Below, one piece after another: positions 33,551 through 33,660 of a stretch of DNA of 33,660 nt (position 1 is the stretch's first letter; every line of letters begins with the position of its first letter). This stretch comes from Paracoccaceae bacterium (lineage in GTDB: Bacteria > Pseudomonadota > Alphaproteobacteria > Rhodobacterales > Rhodobacteraceae): NCBI GenBank assembly GCA_902512685.1, contig CABXKH010000023.1, forward strand, positions 1-33,660, in the 5' to 3' direction. The notes under the pieces are model-generated. The model was not told the origin of the DNA. It saw only the letters and a program-made list of their open reading frames with translations, and searched no databases. Position numbers and translations under genes: made by a program.

Positions 33551-33660
33551 ACCCCCCGTGCACTGGCTTTCCGGCCAAACTCGCCTAAGCCCCCTTTCGT
33601 CCTGTGCCAACATGCGCTAGACGAAGCAAACGCAAATTTTAGGGTCTGCCATATGACACG

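Noticed and set aside
33653-33660. ATG with AGGG upstream at the right edge
   Set aside because: Only eight bases are visible, too little to support a gene, although the spacing suggests one may start here.

Overview
The window reads as ordinary chromosome of a marine alphaproteobacterium of the Rhodobacterales (Roseobacter group). The evidence is family composition: a divergent phaC/phaZ pair, RpoH, ThyX, ParE, SdhE, LolCD, EF-P with Lys34, the pcm-tolC pair, and several small families typical of Rhodobacteraceae (DUF6476, DUF6280, an ImuA-like protein, a 284-residue XRE protein). Base composition is moderate, with one clearly AT-rich island (about 28.0-29.4 kb) and a GC-rich right end (31.6-33.6 kb). 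No tRNA, rRNA, CRISPR array, insertion sequence or prophage was seen. Species-level placement is not possible by eye.

Left part (1-11 kb). A PHA synthase gene runs off the left edge and is divergent from an intracellular PHA depolymerase; a PhaR-type operator lies between them. Next come a Gfo/Idh/MocA oxidoreductase, heat-shock sigma factor rpoH with a CTTGAAA promoter, an RluA/RluD-family pseudouridine synthase whose start codon is interlocked with that of a divergent DUF6476 gene, thyX, gloA, a MarR regulator, an XRE regulator translationally coupled to sdhE, an aspartate aminotransferase, and a MATE exporter. The MATE gene is preceded on its own strand by a structured segment ending in an intrinsic terminator: a candidate attenuator/riboswitch or small RNA.

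Middle (11-20.5 kb). parE, a YdcZ-type membrane protein, an alpha/beta hydrolase divergent from a hotdog thioesterase, a DUF4396 membrane protein divergent from cueR (the shared gap holds a CueR-type promoter with a 19-bp spacer pointing at DUF4396), an LDH2-family dehydrogenase divergent from a class V aminotransferase, and hisC.

Right part (20.5-33.66 kb). lolC-lolD, a TIGR04283-type glycosyltransferase divergent from ygfZ, efp divergent from a DUF6280 gene, a leftward set pcm - tolC - PopZ-like gene, an AT-rich DUF2061/fatty acid desaturase pair with overlapping genes, an XRE regulator, an aldo/keto reductase with a possible small upstream gene, an imuA homologue with an alphaproteobacterial LexA box and a probably leaderless start, and an MFS transporter.

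Most genes are housekeeping. The best leads for something not yet described are the CueR-controlled DUF4396 protein, the structured leader before the MATE gene, the LexA-controlled solitary imuA, and the low-GC DUF2061-desaturase unit. Family calls come from recognising motifs in translated sequence; no database search was run.
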